64,000 nt of DNA, taken from assembly GCA_030533405.1 (NCBI GenBank), contig JAUNJF010000019.1:1-64000 (forward strand), written 5' to 3'. This DNA is from Eubacteriales bacterium. Its GTDB lineage: Bacteria > Bacillota > Clostridia > Lachnospirales > Lachnospiraceae. The notes beneath the pieces were generated by a model that saw only the letters and a program-made list of their open reading frames with translations, ran no database searches and was not told the DNA's origin. The position numbers and the translations under genes were made by a program. This document shows positions 44,102 to 54,233 of this stretch, piece by piece (position 1 is the first letter of the stretch; each line of letters opens with the position of its first letter).

Positions 44102-44944
44102 TTACTCCTTAATCATTCTTCCTGTAAGTTCTAAAAAAACGGTTTCTAACGTCGGTTCTGTCGAATGAATTGCTTGCACCGCACCCTCTAACATCAAATC
44201 GTAAAGACGCTTTGCAGACTCTGCATTGTTAGGCAGTTCCTCGTCGAATCCATTATACAAATGAATCCTCAATCGTTTTTGATGATTATATCTTCTACAA
44301 ATTTCCTGCGGTTTTCCATATTCAACAATTCTTCCTTCATTTAACAACGCCACATGGCCACACAATTTTGTTGCCTCCGTCATATCATGTGTGGTTAAAA
44401 AAATGGTACATCCTTCCGCTTTTTTTTCAAAAATTAACTTATGAATTTCTTTGGTTGTCGCTGGATCCAAACCACTTGTTGGTTCATCTAAAAAAATAAT
44501 TTTGGGATTTTGCATAAATACACGTGCTAACTGCAAACGACTTTTCATTCCCTTAGAAAGATTACTTGCTGGTAGCTTTATCACCGATTCAAGCCCTACA
44601 TCACAAAGTGTTTTTCTCACCTGATTTTTTGAAATTCCATAAATGTCTGCAAATATTTTTAAATTCTCATAACACGACAATCGCTCATATACCCCAAACT
44701 GATCCATCATAATTCCAATTTGCTTTTGATCCCTTCCAGTAAGTTCGGTAACATTTTTATCCATTATCCTGACATTCCCACTGTCATATTGTAATTGTCC
44801 CGTCAATATCTTTATTAGTGTCGTTTTACCTGCTCCAGAAGGTCCTAACAATCCAAATATTTCACCACCCTGAATCGAAATATCGATTCCTTTTAAAACT
44901 TCTCTTACCTCATATTTTTTATATAATTGTGATACCTGTATCAT
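44102..44944 (-). CDS. ABC transporter ATP-binding protein
   Basis: 280 residues: Walker A GPSGAGKTT, Q-loop MMDQFG, signature LSKGMKSRLQLARV, Walker B IIFLDEPTSGLDP, H-loop TTHDM, and a C-terminal regulatory tail ending TLETVFLELTGR, typical of drug-exporter ATPases. AAAGGAG is well spaced for the ATG at 44944; the GTG at 44953 is too close. First gene of the LytTR-controlled operon. Confidence 0.9.
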   Translation of the reverse strand: MIQVSQLYKKYEVREVLKGIDISIQGGEIFGLLGPSGAGKTTLIKILTGQLQYDSGNVRIMDKNVTELTGRDQKQIGIMMDQFGVYERLSCYENLKIFADIYGISKNQVRKTLCDVGLESVIKLPASNLSKGMKSRLQLARVFMQNPKIIFLDEPTSGLDPATTKEIHKLIFEKKAEGCTIFLTTHDMTEATKLCGHVALLNEGRIVEYGKPQEICRRYNHQKRLRIHLYNGFDEELPNNAESAKRLYDLMLEGAVQAIHSTEPTLETVFLELTGRMIKE

Positions 44945-45123
44945 GTGATTCACACTCCTTTATCACTTGTTGAACTCAACATATCACACAAAAAATATGT
45001 CTACAATGTGCCAATACATAAGTTGCCAAATACGCAACATAACATGCACATTTAGCGAGCAATCCAATTATCTATTGTCGTCTCCGGCAATGCCAGGTAT
45101 AATAAATCTTATTGATACTTACT

Positions 45124-45175
45124 AAAAAAGGTAAGCTCTCTTGAACTTTCTTGTTTCAAAGAGCTTACCCTTTTT
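45124..45175 (-). terminator. Terminator of the CoA-transferase gene
   Basis: GGTAAGCTCT with AGAGCTTACC plus inner TTGAA/TTCAA pairs (45130-45169), followed leftward by TTTTTTAG. Confidence 0.9.
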
Positions 45176-45176
45176 A

Positions 45177-46709
45177 TTACCATTCTTTCAACAAAGAATC
45201 AATTTCTACTTGAAATGGCAGCAAATCCAATATATCCCGCTGCATATCAACACCAGGATATACCTCCACTAGCTTTAATCCTTTTTCGCCTAATTCAAAC
45301 ACACAACGCTCAGTGACATACAAAACCTTTTGCTTGTTCACACGTGCACGTTTTGCCGAAAAACTGATGCTTTGTACATTCTCTACCAACTTTGGTATAC
45401 TACCATTTTGTTTTATTGTAACTTTATCATTGTTTTCATCCACAACAAGACCCTTTGTATTAAAAGTCAGACAAAACACAACAGTTCCCGTTTTAGCAGT
45501 AATATTGGCAAAGCCTCCAACACCAGCAAATGCACCTGGTCCGCGATGTGCATTTACATTTCCATATTGGTCTACCTCAATACCACCCATAAAACAGATA
45601 TCTAAACCACCATTGTTATATAAATCAAACTGATTTGCCATATCGTTCATGGAATCTGCACCAATTACCGCACCAAACACAGTACCTGAAGCAGGGAATC
45701 CTCCAACACCGCCAGATTCTACTGTCAAAGTGATTTTGTCAAGCATGCCACTTTCTCTCGCATACTTTGAAACAATTTCAGGAATTCCAACACCAATATT
45801 TACGATGTCTTCTGGTTTTAATTCCATCGCTGCACGCTTACCAATGATATTCCCCGCAACATTCGTGACACTTTTTGCAGAAGTACGTTTTTCTAACATT
45901 TCACTCCAATCCTGCCACTGCGCATATGGAATATCAAAACTACCTGTTAACGACTCAAATGCAGCGTGTCTCGGTTCTGGTTTTACCTGTACAATGGCAT
46001 CCACAAGACATCCTGGAATAATCGTATTACGCGGTCTTGAATGCGTACTAACAACACGGTCAACCTGAACAATAACCTTTCCCTCATTTGCCTTTACTGC
46101 CTGACAAATGGACAACGCATCACCTGACATATACATATCATCGAAAGAAATATTTCCCTTATAATCTGCCGCGGTTCCCTTGATCATTGCAACATCAATC
46201 TTTGGCAATTTGTAATATAAAAATTCTTCACCATCTACTTCAACATGCTTTACTAAAGAATCATCCTTTGAAATACGGTTGATTCCTGGTCCATCAATTC
46301 TTGGATCCACAAAAATATCAAGTCCCACCTTCGACAATGCCCCCGGCAAACCACCTGCCTGTGCACGAATTGCATGGGAAATACAACCAAGTGGTAAATT
46401 ATAAGCCTCAAATCGATCTTCTAACACCAATCGTTTTGTGCTAAACATAGCACCAAAGTGCCCACAAATCAACTTATCGACAGCACCTTCTCGAATATAT
46501 CCTTCCGCATTCTTATTTTCGTCCCACACACCAAATCCTGCACTTGAAATTATGGTCAGTTTCTTTGGTGATCCGGTTGCCTTGTATCTACGATAAATTG
46601 CCTCATGTAATGCTACTGGATTCTCTATTCCCAAAAAAGAATTCAAGCAAATTACATCTCCATCCTGAATAATATCAATCGCTTCATCAGCTGTCATAAT
46701 TTTGTACAT
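45177..46709 (-). CDS. Acyl-CoA:carboxylate CoA-transferase (YdiF/Pct-like)
   Basis: 510 residues with both SCOT-type halves in one chain: GDVICLNSFLG near the start, then VNIGVGIPE and the catalytic-glutamate motif VESGGVGGFPASG in the second half, and GPGAFAGVGGF. Such enzymes move CoA between short-chain acids (acetate, propionate, butyrate) in fermentation. The frame opens at a TTG (46727), but GAGG supports ATG 46709. Monocistronic with its own terminator. Confidence 0.9.
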   Translation of the reverse strand: MYKIMTADEAIDIIQDGDVICLNSFLGIENPVALHEAIYRRYKATGSPKKLTIISSAGFGVWDENKNAEGYIREGAVDKLICGHFGAMFSTKRLVLEDRFEAYNLPLGCISHAIRAQAGGLPGALSKVGLDIFVDPRIDGPGINRISKDDSLVKHVEVDGEEFLYYKLPKIDVAMIKGTAADYKGNISFDDMYMSGDALSICQAVKANEGKVIVQVDRVVSTHSRPRNTIIPGCLVDAIVQVKPEPRHAAFESLTGSFDIPYAQWQDWSEMLEKRTSAKSVTNVAGNIIGKRAAMELKPEDIVNIGVGIPEIVSKYARESGMLDKITLTVESGGVGGFPASGTVFGAVIGADSMNDMANQFDLYNNGGLDICFMGGIEVDQYGNVNAHRGPGAFAGVGGFANITAKTGTVVFCLTFNTKGLVVDENNDKVTIKQNGSIPKLVENVQSISFSAKRARVNKQKVLYVTERCVFELGEKGLKLVEVYPGVDMQRDILDLLPFQVEIDSLLKEW

Positions 46710-46804
46710 GTTATTTTCCTCTTTCAAATTCTATTCGATAACTATTTTTACTCTCTATCGCTTTTCTTCCCGAAATCAACTCTTGCTATCATACCACAAA
46801 AATT

Positions 46805-47560
46805 TTATTTTTGTGCTTCCTTCGCTTTTTCCTGTTCCTCTAACTTCTTTGATATTGCCTGCTTTAAATCCAATGCCTTATCCTTCAAACGTGGAGAAAT
46901 ATCTCTCTTTCCTACTACATTTCCAAGCATACGCTGTGCATCGGAATAATGTCCCACACCATATCCCAATTCCGCAACCAAGTAAGAAACAGTATATTCG
47001 TCCATTCCGCACATTGGAAAATCCTCAGAAGAAAATGCACTCATAAAATGCTTAAATGCATTCTTCAGACATTCCATCTCATAGGCAGCTAGTTTTTCTT
47101 TCTCTTCCTCTGACAACGCCTCATCCGGATCTTCAATCCTTGCTCTGACTACCCAAGCCAATTTAACACAGGTATATGCAATGCGACTCTCTTGTACATT
47201 TGCAGTCACATCACACAAATATGCCATTTTATATCGTTTCAATACCTCATCATAGGTATATGCATCCTCACTAAATGTAACTGGTTGAAACATAGAAACA
47301 ATCTTCTCTCGAATTTTCAATTTCTGCGCAGGTACCATTTCATTAAAATATCGTGCCATTGCCGCATATCCACACATCGGACACATAACTGCATCATACT
47401 TCGTTGGATTCACACCCTCGCAAATCGGACGTAAATATGCACCCTGATCAATTCGTCTCGCCTTACCTGTTTTCACACTCAACGACTTAAACTTATTCCC
47501 ACAGACAGGACATTCATAACTTTTCTTTAATAATATTTGCGCTTCCCTCTCAAGACTCAT
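46805..47560 (-). CDS. DUF2225 zinc-ribbon protein
   Basis: 251 residues: CPVCGNKFKSLSVKTGKAR at the N-terminus and CPMCGYAA near 75, then a helical repeat region resembling TPR. This is the DUF2225 pattern of unknown function, common in Firmicutes. AAAGGAG places the start at 47560, not 47662. Leftward, separate from its neighbours. Confidence 0.82.
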   Translation of the reverse strand: MSLEREAQILLKKSYECPVCGNKFKSLSVKTGKARRIDQGAYLRPICEGVNPTKYDAVMCPMCGYAAMARYFNEMVPAQKLKIREKIVSMFQPVTFSEDAYTYDEVLKRYKMAYLCDVTANVQESRIAYTCVKLAWVVRARIEDPDEALSEEEKEKLAAYEMECLKNAFKHFMSAFSSEDFPMCGMDEYTVSYLVAELGYGVGHYSDAQRMLGNVVGKRDISPRLKDKALDLKQAISKKLEEQEKAKEAQK

Positions 47561-47636
47561 ATTGTCGCTCCTTTTCATCCCCTGTAAAAAAATACACCTT
47601 ATATCTGTATATCGACATATTCTCGACTTATAATTA

Positions 47637-47695
47637 GGTAAAACGAATTCATCGCATTCCACTTTTCTACATATTCAGAAACCGATGACACTTCT
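47637..47695 (-). repeat. Dispersed repeat copy 3
   Basis: Begins at the acyltransferase stop. More diverged than copies 1 and 2, but keeps ATCGGTTTCTGA, GTGGAATGCGATGAAT and the terminal CGTTTTAC. Confidence 0.6.
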
Positions 47696-48687
47696 CAGAT
47701 TAAATGACTTATTTTCTCTGTTATTATAACAAATGGTTTCCTGGCAAACAACCAAACCAGAAACAAACAAAAAATAATGAGAAAAACACTCTGTAGATTT
47801 GTATGCACAGATGGAAGAATATTGGTTCCAAACTTTAAAACACTATACACAAATCCATGGAAAATGTAGATTGGCATAGTTCTTTGTCCATAATATGAAT
47901 ATCTTTTTTCCTGAGTTGGTATCACAAGCATAACAAGAAATAACAACAAAAAAGAAATTGCATAACAAGCTGCTCGAACACATATGCCTGAAACACAATC
48001 CATATTCATTTCAGCATAAGAATATCTTCCATAAAAAATATACGTAGACAACGCTCTATGTCCTGAGTCTAAAAACAAAAATATTATCCCTATAACTATA
48101 ATCCCAACTGCCAGGCACCGATATTTTTTGTTTTGATATTTTTTTAACCTGGTACTATCAAATGATCTCCCTGCCAGAAAAAATGGAAAGAAAAATACAA
48201 TTCTTGGAATGGACAAAAAATTTCCCAATCCACATAATCCAATCAACAACCCAGCTATTATTGATATATATATGTGTCCTGGGATTTTTGATACAATCGG
48301 CGCCACTAATCTCCATGCAAACAATGCAATTAAATACCACAACGAAAATTTAGGTCTATCCAAATATAATTTTGTTTCCTTATGTAATAATAACGTATAC
48401 AACAAATAATACAACACTTCATAAACAAAATACGGAATCACAAGTCCGGATACTAGTTTTTTCATTGTATATCTTTTTTTTGAAAAGTAACCTGATATAA
48501 ATATAAATGCTGGCATATGAAAGCTTACAATAGCCCATTTCAGTTCATACAAATACATATTATTTTTATAATTCTGTTCAATCAAATGACTAATGACAAC
48601 CAACACAATGAGCAATGCTTTATAATTATCAAATAAATATTCTCTCTTTTTTGATATCGCTTTCGTCTCACACTGTTCCACTGACAC
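47695..48687 (-). CDS. Acyltransferase family membrane protein (GTG start)
   Basis: 330 residues, about ten helices, with REYLFDNYKALLIVLVVISH at the start and FHMPAFIFISGYFSKK, both hallmarks of acyltransferase-3/Fucose-4-O-acetylase-like proteins. The start is GTG, either 48687 or, better spaced to AGGAGG, 48681. Target polymer unknown. Confidence 0.82.
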   Translation of the reverse strand: MSVEQCETKAISKKREYLFDNYKALLIVLVVISHLIEQNYKNNMYLYELKWAIVSFHMPAFIFISGYFSKKRYTMKKLVSGLVIPYFVYEVLYYLLYTLLLHKETKLYLDRPKFSLWYLIALFAWRLVAPIVSKIPGHIYISIIAGLLIGLCGLGNFLSIPRIVFFFPFFLAGRSFDSTRLKKYQNKKYRCLAVGIIVIGIIFLFLDSGHRALSTYIFYGRYSYAEMNMDCVSGICVRAACYAISFLLLFLVMLVIPTQEKRYSYYGQRTMPIYIFHGFVYSVLKFGTNILPSVHTNLQSVFLIIFCLFLVWLFARKPFVIITEKISHLI

Positions 48688-48783
48688 ATTCCTCCTAAAT
48701 TTCTGTCTGTCATATTAAATAAAATACACACTGAACATGCCAAGTATACACCAGATTTTATTCCATGTAAAACATCGAAAAAA

Positions 48784-48812
48784 ATGGTTGCACATCTTGC
48801 GCAACCATTCAT
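48784..48812 (-). terminator. Second hairpin after the chemoreceptor gene
   Basis: AATGGTTGC pairs with GCAACCATT and is followed leftward by TTTTTTT. It lies 30 bp beyond the first terminator and may be a back-up. Confidence 0.7.
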
Positions 48813-48841
48813 CACATTTTTCAAATCCATTTACCATGACT

Positions 48842-48882
48842 AAAAAATTCCTCCTTTATCTACCCTGAAACAAAGGAGGAAT
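48842..48882 (-). terminator. Terminator of the chemoreceptor gene
   Basis: ATTCCTCCTTT (48847-48857) and AAAGGAGGAAT (48872-48882) form a perfect 11-bp stem with a T run leftward. Confidence 0.88.
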
Positions 48883-48923
48883 CATTCTACAATCTTACCC
48901 AAACGAGAAATATAAACTACATA

Positions 48924-50399
48924 TTAAACTGTATGTTGACGCAAGTCTGCCACTTCGCTTGTAAGCTGATCCATAATTTGTGCAAACTCTTTTAACATCT
49001 CAACATTTCTATCACTGATTTCACTAGCTTCCTGTGAACTAGCACTAATCTCTTCACTTGTTGCAGACAATGTATTCACGCTATCTACAATCACATTATT
49101 TGCATTACGAAGCGAACTTACTTTCTCACTAATTCCTACGATCTCTGCTGAAAGTTCAGTAATTTTACCAGTAATCTCTTCAAACTTCTCAGAGGCAATG
49201 CTTGCACATTCATTCTCTTTATTAGAAGACTCTACACTTGCTTCTACTCTCGCTGTAACCTCCTGTGCATTGATAGAAAGTTCTTCAATTAATCCTGTAA
49301 TATTCTCTGTTTCTTTTCTAGTCTGCTCCGCCAAATTACGAATCTCATCCGCAACAACTGCAAAACCTTTACCAAAATCACCTGCTCTTGCAGCCTCAAT
49401 CGATGCATTCAATGCCAATAAGTTTGTCTGTGCTGAAATACCCAAAATAATACTTGTAATACCACGTACCTGCTCTGTCTTCTGCTTCAATTCAGCAGAT
49501 GCACGCTGCATCTCTGTACTTTCATTAATAGAAGCATCTACCTGCGCAAACAAATCCTTGATTGCTGTAGTACCCTCTTCCAACGCATTCTTTGCTTCCT
49601 GTGTAATCTCGACAATCTTTTCAGTGCTATCATGTGTATTATCAATAACATCCTGAATCTCTTTTGTCTGTACCGTCTGATTCATAACAGCTTCTGCTGT
49701 CTCTGTCGTTCCATCCACAATATAGTTCATCTTTTCATTCACTGTACTGTTAAATGATAAAATCTGTTCCAACGAAGCATTCATTGTATTCGCATGTTCA
49801 CCAACACTTGCTGCAACATTCACAATCTCTGTTGCCACTGTCTGATTCTTATTAGCAGCTTCTGTAACCTCCCCAAATGAAGACTCAAAGAATGTACTTA
49901 ATAACTTCAATCCCTGGAATGTTGAAACCGTTACTAATATCGTGATAATAATCTCAATACTAGCACTTTCTATCACTTCATCCATCACCTCAGTTGTTGA
50001 AAAAGTCTCAATCACACGAATCAGATTCGTAATCACAAAAACAATGGATGGAATCAAAATCACTTTCTTATCCAATGCAAAAATGAAAACCAACAAAAAT
50101 GGAATCATATATGGAAAACTTGCTCCAGATGCCCCAAGCACTAACATAAAGAAATAAGGCACTGAAAAAGCAATCCCAACGTACTTTGTATATACCAGAG
50201 TATTCTTTTTCTTAGTATATACGACAACGCCTCCGATATAACCAACCAAAAGACAAATTATAGGTATAATACTTTGAATTGGTTTTGTCGTAGTGGACAT
50301 CTTTAACTGCGACATTAAACCAATGAATCCAAACAATGTCGTAATCGTATGTACCAATAAAATAAGTTTGTTTGTTCGTAATAAATGTTTTTCTTTCAT
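48924..50399 (-). CDS. Methyl-accepting chemotaxis protein
   Basis: 491 residues: six membrane helices in the first 170 residues, no large extracellular sensor domain, then a long coiled-coil signalling domain with the CheA/CheW hairpin tip ([40 protein letters not shown]). It should signal to CheA; the sensing mode is through the membrane domain. The frame opens at 50462, but GGAGGTGG sets the start at 50399. Confidence 0.92.
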   Translation of the reverse strand: MKEKHLLRTNKLILLVHTITTLFGFIGLMSQLKMSTTTKPIQSIIPIICLLVGYIGGVVVYTKKKNTLVYTKYVGIAFSVPYFFMLVLGASGASFPYMIPFLLVFIFALDKKVILIPSIVFVITNLIRVIETFSTTEVMDEVIESASIEIIITILVTVSTFQGLKLLSTFFESSFGEVTEAANKNQTVATEIVNVAASVGEHANTMNASLEQILSFNSTVNEKMNYIVDGTTETAEAVMNQTVQTKEIQDVIDNTHDSTEKIVEITQEAKNALEEGTTAIKDLFAQVDASINESTEMQRASAELKQKTEQVRGITSIILGISAQTNLLALNASIEAARAGDFGKGFAVVADEIRNLAEQTRKETENITGLIEELSINAQEVTARVEASVESSNKENECASIASEKFEEITGKITELSAEIVGISEKVSSLRNANNVIVDSVNTLSATSEEISASSQEASEISDRNVEMLKEFAQIMDQLTSEVADLRQHTV

Positions 50400-50473
50400 A
50401 ACCCACCTCCGCATTTGTATAGCAAAAATTTGCTTCATTTGTCTGCTAGCTAAACCTAACACGGCATGCGATT

Positions 50474-50502
50474 ATTATATCACATTCGTCTTTTTGTATC
50501 AA
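50474..50502 (-). promoter_or_regulatory. Promoter of the chemoreceptor gene
   Basis: TTGATA (50502-50497), 17 bases, TATAAT (50479-50474), 75 bp before the start codon. Confidence 0.75.
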
Positions 50503-50564
50503 TATCCCGTTGCATTTTTCACTTTTTTCGTCATTTCAACCAAGTTTTTGCATCTCTACCATGC

Positions 50565-51704
50565 TTACTGTGTTCCTCCAGCTTTATAATTATAAATTGG
50601 TCGAATCACTTCCTCAATTCTTACCGTCTCCTGGATTACAGAAATCATATCCTCAATTCTTCGGTATGCAAATGGCGACTCATCCAATGTATCTTTGTTC
50701 ACACAAATCGAATATATTCCTTGCATTTCCTTCTTAAATGCCGAAAGTGTATGATGTTCTTTGACCTCTGAACGACGATAAACACGACCAGAACCATGTG
50801 GTGCTGACTGATTCCATTCCTCATTTCCAAGTCCTCTTCCCAAAATAACTCCATCCTTCATATTCATTGGAATAATCACTTTTTCATCTTTCTTAGCTGA
50901 AATTGCACCTTTCCTCAAAATCGGTACTTTCCCCGAAAAATCCACATAATTGTGAATACAACTATACTGATTCTCCACACGCCATTTCATACCACCAACG
51001 ATTTCTTCTACCATTGCATCTCGATTGATTGCCGCAAATTCCTGCATAATTTCCAAATCATGCAAATAATCATCCAAAAGCTTTCCAGATAAACAAGTCA
51101 TCTCATATGGTGCATGTCCACCTTCTTTTTTCATCTGTTGCTCAAGCTGTCCAGCTTTTAAATAATAATCCGTCACTTCCATACCCAAATGACGGCTCCC
51201 TGAATGAATCACAAGATAAAGACTTCCATCGTCCCCTTGATCAACTTCAATGAAATGATTTCCGCCTCCCAAAGTTCCGATACTTCTAAGCGCTTTTCCA
51301 TTATCGATTTTCTTTGCACATCGCATCTCATCAATTCTTGTTCTCGAAGCCATTTTGTGCTCTTTTTTTCGAATTGCTCCACCAACTGGCACCTGTTCTC
51401 GAATCACCTTGTCCAATTTTTGAAATTCCACATTTTTTGCTTTTATTTTCGCAATCGTTAATCCACATCCAATATCCACGCCAACCAGATTTGGCAAAAG
51501 GGAATCTCCAACTGTCATAGTAAGACCGATTGTCCCAACTTTTCCTAGATGTACATCTGGCATCACCCGAATCACCGACCCTTGCGCACTTGGGTGATTA
51601 CATAGCATTTGTATCTGCTTTCTTGCATAGTCATCCATTGCATATGCTTCATTTTCACATGTATATACAATGGCATCTGTATATTTTCCATATATTGTTA
51701 TCAT
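50565..51704 (-). CDS. rtcB: RtcB-type RNA ligase
   Basis: 379 residues, the compact bacterial form. Metal and guanylate residues are visible: D50/H52 in MPDVHLG, DIGCG (77-81), NH (149-150) in GGGNHF, H167 in VIHSGSRH, H304 of HGSGR (the nucleophile that takes GMP) and the C-terminal KAGGTQ. RtcB joins 2',3'-cyclic phosphate to 5'-OH RNA ends using GTP, in RNA repair. GAGG supports ATG 51704; the longer frame to 51797 runs through a terminator. No archease or RtcR is nearby. Confidence 0.93.
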   Translation of the reverse strand: MITIYGKYTDAIVYTCENEAYAMDDYARKQIQMLCNHPSAQGSVIRVMPDVHLGKVGTIGLTMTVGDSLLPNLVGVDIGCGLTIAKIKAKNVEFQKLDKVIREQVPVGGAIRKKEHKMASRTRIDEMRCAKKIDNGKALRSIGTLGGGNHFIEVDQGDDGSLYLVIHSGSRHLGMEVTDYYLKAGQLEQQMKKEGGHAPYEMTCLSGKLLDDYLHDLEIMQEFAAINRDAMVEEIVGGMKWRVENQYSCIHNYVDFSGKVPILRKGAISAKKDEKVIIPMNMKDGVILGRGLGNEEWNQSAPHGSGRVYRRSEVKEHHTLSAFKKEMQGIYSICVNKDTLDESPFAYRRIEDMISVIQETVRIEEVIRPIYNYKAGGTQ

Positions 51705-51745
51705 AAATAATTCCTCTTTCCTTTCATTAAGTGCTTTTTTAGACA

Positions 51746-51773
51746 CAAAAAAAGCACCCTTATTCAGGGTGCT
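51746..51773 (-). terminator. Terminator in the rtcB leader
   Basis: AGCACCCT-TATTC-AGGGTGCT with seven T leftward, 42 bp before the rtcB start and after a 26-codon ORF. It can act as an attenuator. Confidence 0.85.
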
Positions 51774-51857
51774 GAATGACTCTCTATGAAATTCCATTGG
51801 AAAAATATCATGAAATCAATATTCTAAAAGAATTATCACAAAATAAGAATCAAAATT

Positions 51858-51938
51858 CTATCGAATATAAATTGGAGTAACACTCAGCCCCATATACAAC
51901 GTTATTAAATTACTGTTCTTCTGATTCATACGTGACAT
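51858..51938 (-). CDS. 26-codon ORF upstream of rtcB
   Basis: ATG at 51938 follows AAAGGAGG at ideal spacing and reads MSRMNQKNSNLITLYMGLSV then TPIYIR. It lies behind TTGACA-N17-TAATTT and before a terminator. The ribosome site is the strongest in the region. It may be a leader peptide controlling rtcB or a small protein in its own right; no family recognised. Confidence 0.5.
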   Translation of the reverse strand: MSRMNQKNSNLITLYMGLSVTPIYIR

Positions 51939-52052
51939 AGTGTCCTCCTTTCTAAACCTGATTAATCTGTTACAAACAAAGTTCGTGCTCTTTGCAACAG
52001 TAAATTAACAAATTTATTTTTATTTGTCAACCCTGTTATGCATATCATGCGA

Positions 52053-53102
52053 TTATTTCTTCACAGTAATTGTCTTAACCTTACTCCACTTAGAATAATA
52101 CATCTTTCCATTGTGGTCTGTCACATAAGTTCTAACACGCACATAATATTTTTTCCCTGCCTTGAGCGACGGAATCGTTACACAATCCACTCTCACATCT
52201 GACACATTATAAATCTTATTTCCTTTTTTGAAACTCTTATTGGTTGAGTACTGTACCTGATACCCTACCACAGTTGACTTGCGAGACCACTTTACAAATA
52301 AACTTTTTTTACTAACATTAGAAGCCTTCTTTAACGAAATTGCCGGAATCTCAGACAATGATGTATTAAAAGAATAGTTTCCTGTATTCGTACTTTTAAA
52401 TGTAATATAATAGGTTCCCTTTGGGCAGAAGTATGTATATACACGTTTTCCCATAGGCACATTTGTTTCACTATAAGAAACGTCACCTTTTGCACTTTGA
52501 ACAGATACATCCATCTTCTTAATCTGACCATTCACATTCAATTTCAAAAAAACGTTTTTCTTTAACTTTACTTTATAAATATCTGTATCATCGTTCACTG
52601 CAAACTGACCTTTTCGACTCTTTTTCAGTGTATAAGAAGATGCACTTGTCACCTCATTATTCTTTTTTGTATTAAACTCATTTACTGTTTCACCAGAAGC
52701 CTTAAAAGAATTCACAAATGCATAGTTTACCTCTGTATTCTTATATACATTCTGCCACATTGCAATTTCATATTCACCAGCCAGCAAATCTACGGATACT
52801 GTATAGGTTCCATTTCCAACCTGCTTGTAAATCATATTGTTGCCTGCTTTATCGCGGATTACAAAACAACTATTATTTACATCACTATCTGCATACGTAA
52901 ATGTCACTGCAACCTTTCCCGACTGTTTCAATGTAAAATCATAAATAACTGACTCACCCGCAATCGTTCCGCTATAATTCTGATTCCACTTGATTGAACC
53001 ATTATTGATTGCATCTGCAGCCACTACCTTCTGTGACGTAATAATGACTAAGCAAACCAAAGCCACTAAAAACATACTCATTTTTTTCATTATTGTTTTC
53101 AT
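52053..53102 (-). CDS. Secreted protein with fibronectin type III domain
   Basis: 349 residues: signal peptide (SMFLVALVCLVIITSQKVVA-ADA), two beta-sandwich regions resembling pre-peptidase C-terminal domains (YDFTLKQSGKVAVTFTY and DTDIYKVKLKKNVFLKLNV), and a C-terminal Fn3 domain (SLFVKWSRKSTVVGYQVQYS, YYVRVRTYV). No enzyme domain, so probably an adhesion or binding protein released or wall-associated. AGGAG marks the start. Confidence 0.82.
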   Translation of the reverse strand: MKTIMKKMSMFLVALVCLVIITSQKVVAADAINNGSIKWNQNYSGTIAGESVIYDFTLKQSGKVAVTFTYADSDVNNSCFVIRDKAGNNMIYKQVGNGTYTVSVDLLAGEYEIAMWQNVYKNTEVNYAFVNSFKASGETVNEFNTKKNNEVTSASSYTLKKSRKGQFAVNDDTDIYKVKLKKNVFLKLNVNGQIKKMDVSVQSAKGDVSYSETNVPMGKRVYTYFCPKGTYYITFKSTNTGNYSFNTSLSEIPAISLKKASNVSKKSLFVKWSRKSTVVGYQVQYSTNKSFKKGNKIYNVSDVRVDCVTIPSLKAGKKYYVRVRTYVTDHNGKMYYSKWSKVKTITVKK

Positions 53103-53275
53103 TCTTCGCTCTCCTTATTGATCAAATCGCCGAATCACATTCCTCATATATCTACCAATCGATTTATATGTAAATATTCAACATCTCTCAAAGTATCATA
53201 GATTATAATACTCGTAAAGTGAATTTTCATTCTCAAATATACAAGCATGCCCCCACTAGCGAACGGCTTTCAACA

Positions 53276-53320
53276 CAAAAAAACTCCAAAGACGGCATCA
53301 TACGACACCATCCCCGGAGT
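53276..53320 (-). terminator. Terminator of the SDR gene
   Basis: ACTCC/GGAGT closing stem with an inner GATGGTGT/ATGCCGTC pairing (G-U allowed), followed leftward by seven T. The remaining 53103-53275 shows nothing further. Confidence 0.75.
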
Positions 53321-53382
53321 AAAATCCTTTTTATGCGAAGTAACTTTTTGTAGCACCTATAGATAAGCTTTCCTTCTTTGCA

Positions 53383-54141
53383 TTATACACATGTATATCC
53401 GCCATCAATCGGAAGGATAACACCTGTTACATAAGACGCTTCATCACTTGCAAGGAAAATAGCACCTGCATTTAGTTCGCCGCTCTCTCCATATCTTCCA
53501 AGTGGCACTGTTGCTTTCATGTACTGTGTAAATTCAGCGGTCTTTAAAGTATCCACTGTAAGCTCTGTTTCAAAATATCCTGGACAAATTGCGTTACATG
53601 TAATGTTATATTTGGCAAGTTCTGCTGCAACCGCTCTTGTGAAGTTCACTACTCCACCCTTAGAGGTATGATATGCAACTGTATCCATTGCTGTATTACC
53701 AACCAAACCATACATAGAAGCAATATTAATAATACGTCCATAATTGTTCTTCTTCATAATATTACCGAATGCACGTGTTACATAGAATACACTACTCATG
53801 TCTGCTGCAATTGTAAAATCCCACTCTTCATCTGTCATTTCCAACACACCAGCATTCTTAGCAGAACCAGCACAATTCACAAGTACATCAATCTTGCCAA
53901 ATTCTTCTTCTGCCTTCTTGGCAGCGTCATCTACCATCTTTGGATCTGTAACGTCACACTTAATCGGAAGACATTTCACACCCATCGCACGAATCTCTTC
54001 TGCAAGCGCTTCTAATTTTTCTACTCTTCTTGCTGTAATCACAAGATCAGCACCCTGTCCTGCAAATCCTTTTGCCATCTGTGCACCAAGACCTGAAGAC
54101 GCACCAGAAACAACAACTACTCTTCCTGTTAAATCAAACAT
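53383..54141 (-). CDS. Short-chain dehydrogenase/reductase
   Basis: 252 residues with the classical SDR signature: cofactor loop SGASSGLGAQMAKGF, NCAGSA, catalytic S (IINIASMYG) and YHTSKGG (Y-xxx-K), and the PGYFET region. Resembles gluconate 5-dehydrogenase/3-oxoacyl-ACP reductase relatives; the substrate is undetermined. AAGGAGG puts the start at 54141. Confidence 0.9.
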   Translation of the reverse strand: MFDLTGRVVVVSGASSGLGAQMAKGFAGQGADLVITARRVEKLEALAEEIRAMGVKCLPIKCDVTDPKMVDDAAKKAEEEFGKIDVLVNCAGSAKNAGVLEMTDEEWDFTIAADMSSVFYVTRAFGNIMKKNNYGRIINIASMYGLVGNTAMDTVAYHTSKGGVVNFTRAVAAELAKYNITCNAICPGYFETELTVDTLKTAEFTQYMKATVPLGRYGESGELNAGAIFLASDEASYVTGVILPIDGGYTCV

Positions 54142-54233
54142 TATAAAATACCTCCTTAACCTTCTTTTGATGATGACCCCCGTCATCTCAATATACTTAT
54201 TATACTACTTTTCCCCCATAAAACCACATAATA

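Noticed and set aside
48582..48830. 82-codon frame after the chemoreceptor gene
   Set aside because: It runs through a terminator hairpin and overlaps the acyltransferase start in another frame; no ribosome site.
51705..51797. N-terminal extension of RtcB to 51797
   Set aside because: It would translate through the terminator hairpin at 51746-51773, has no ribosome site, and the family starts near the ATG at 51704.
53103..53275. Hidden small gene between the Fn3 and SDR genes
   Set aside because: No frame with both a start and a ribosome site was seen.
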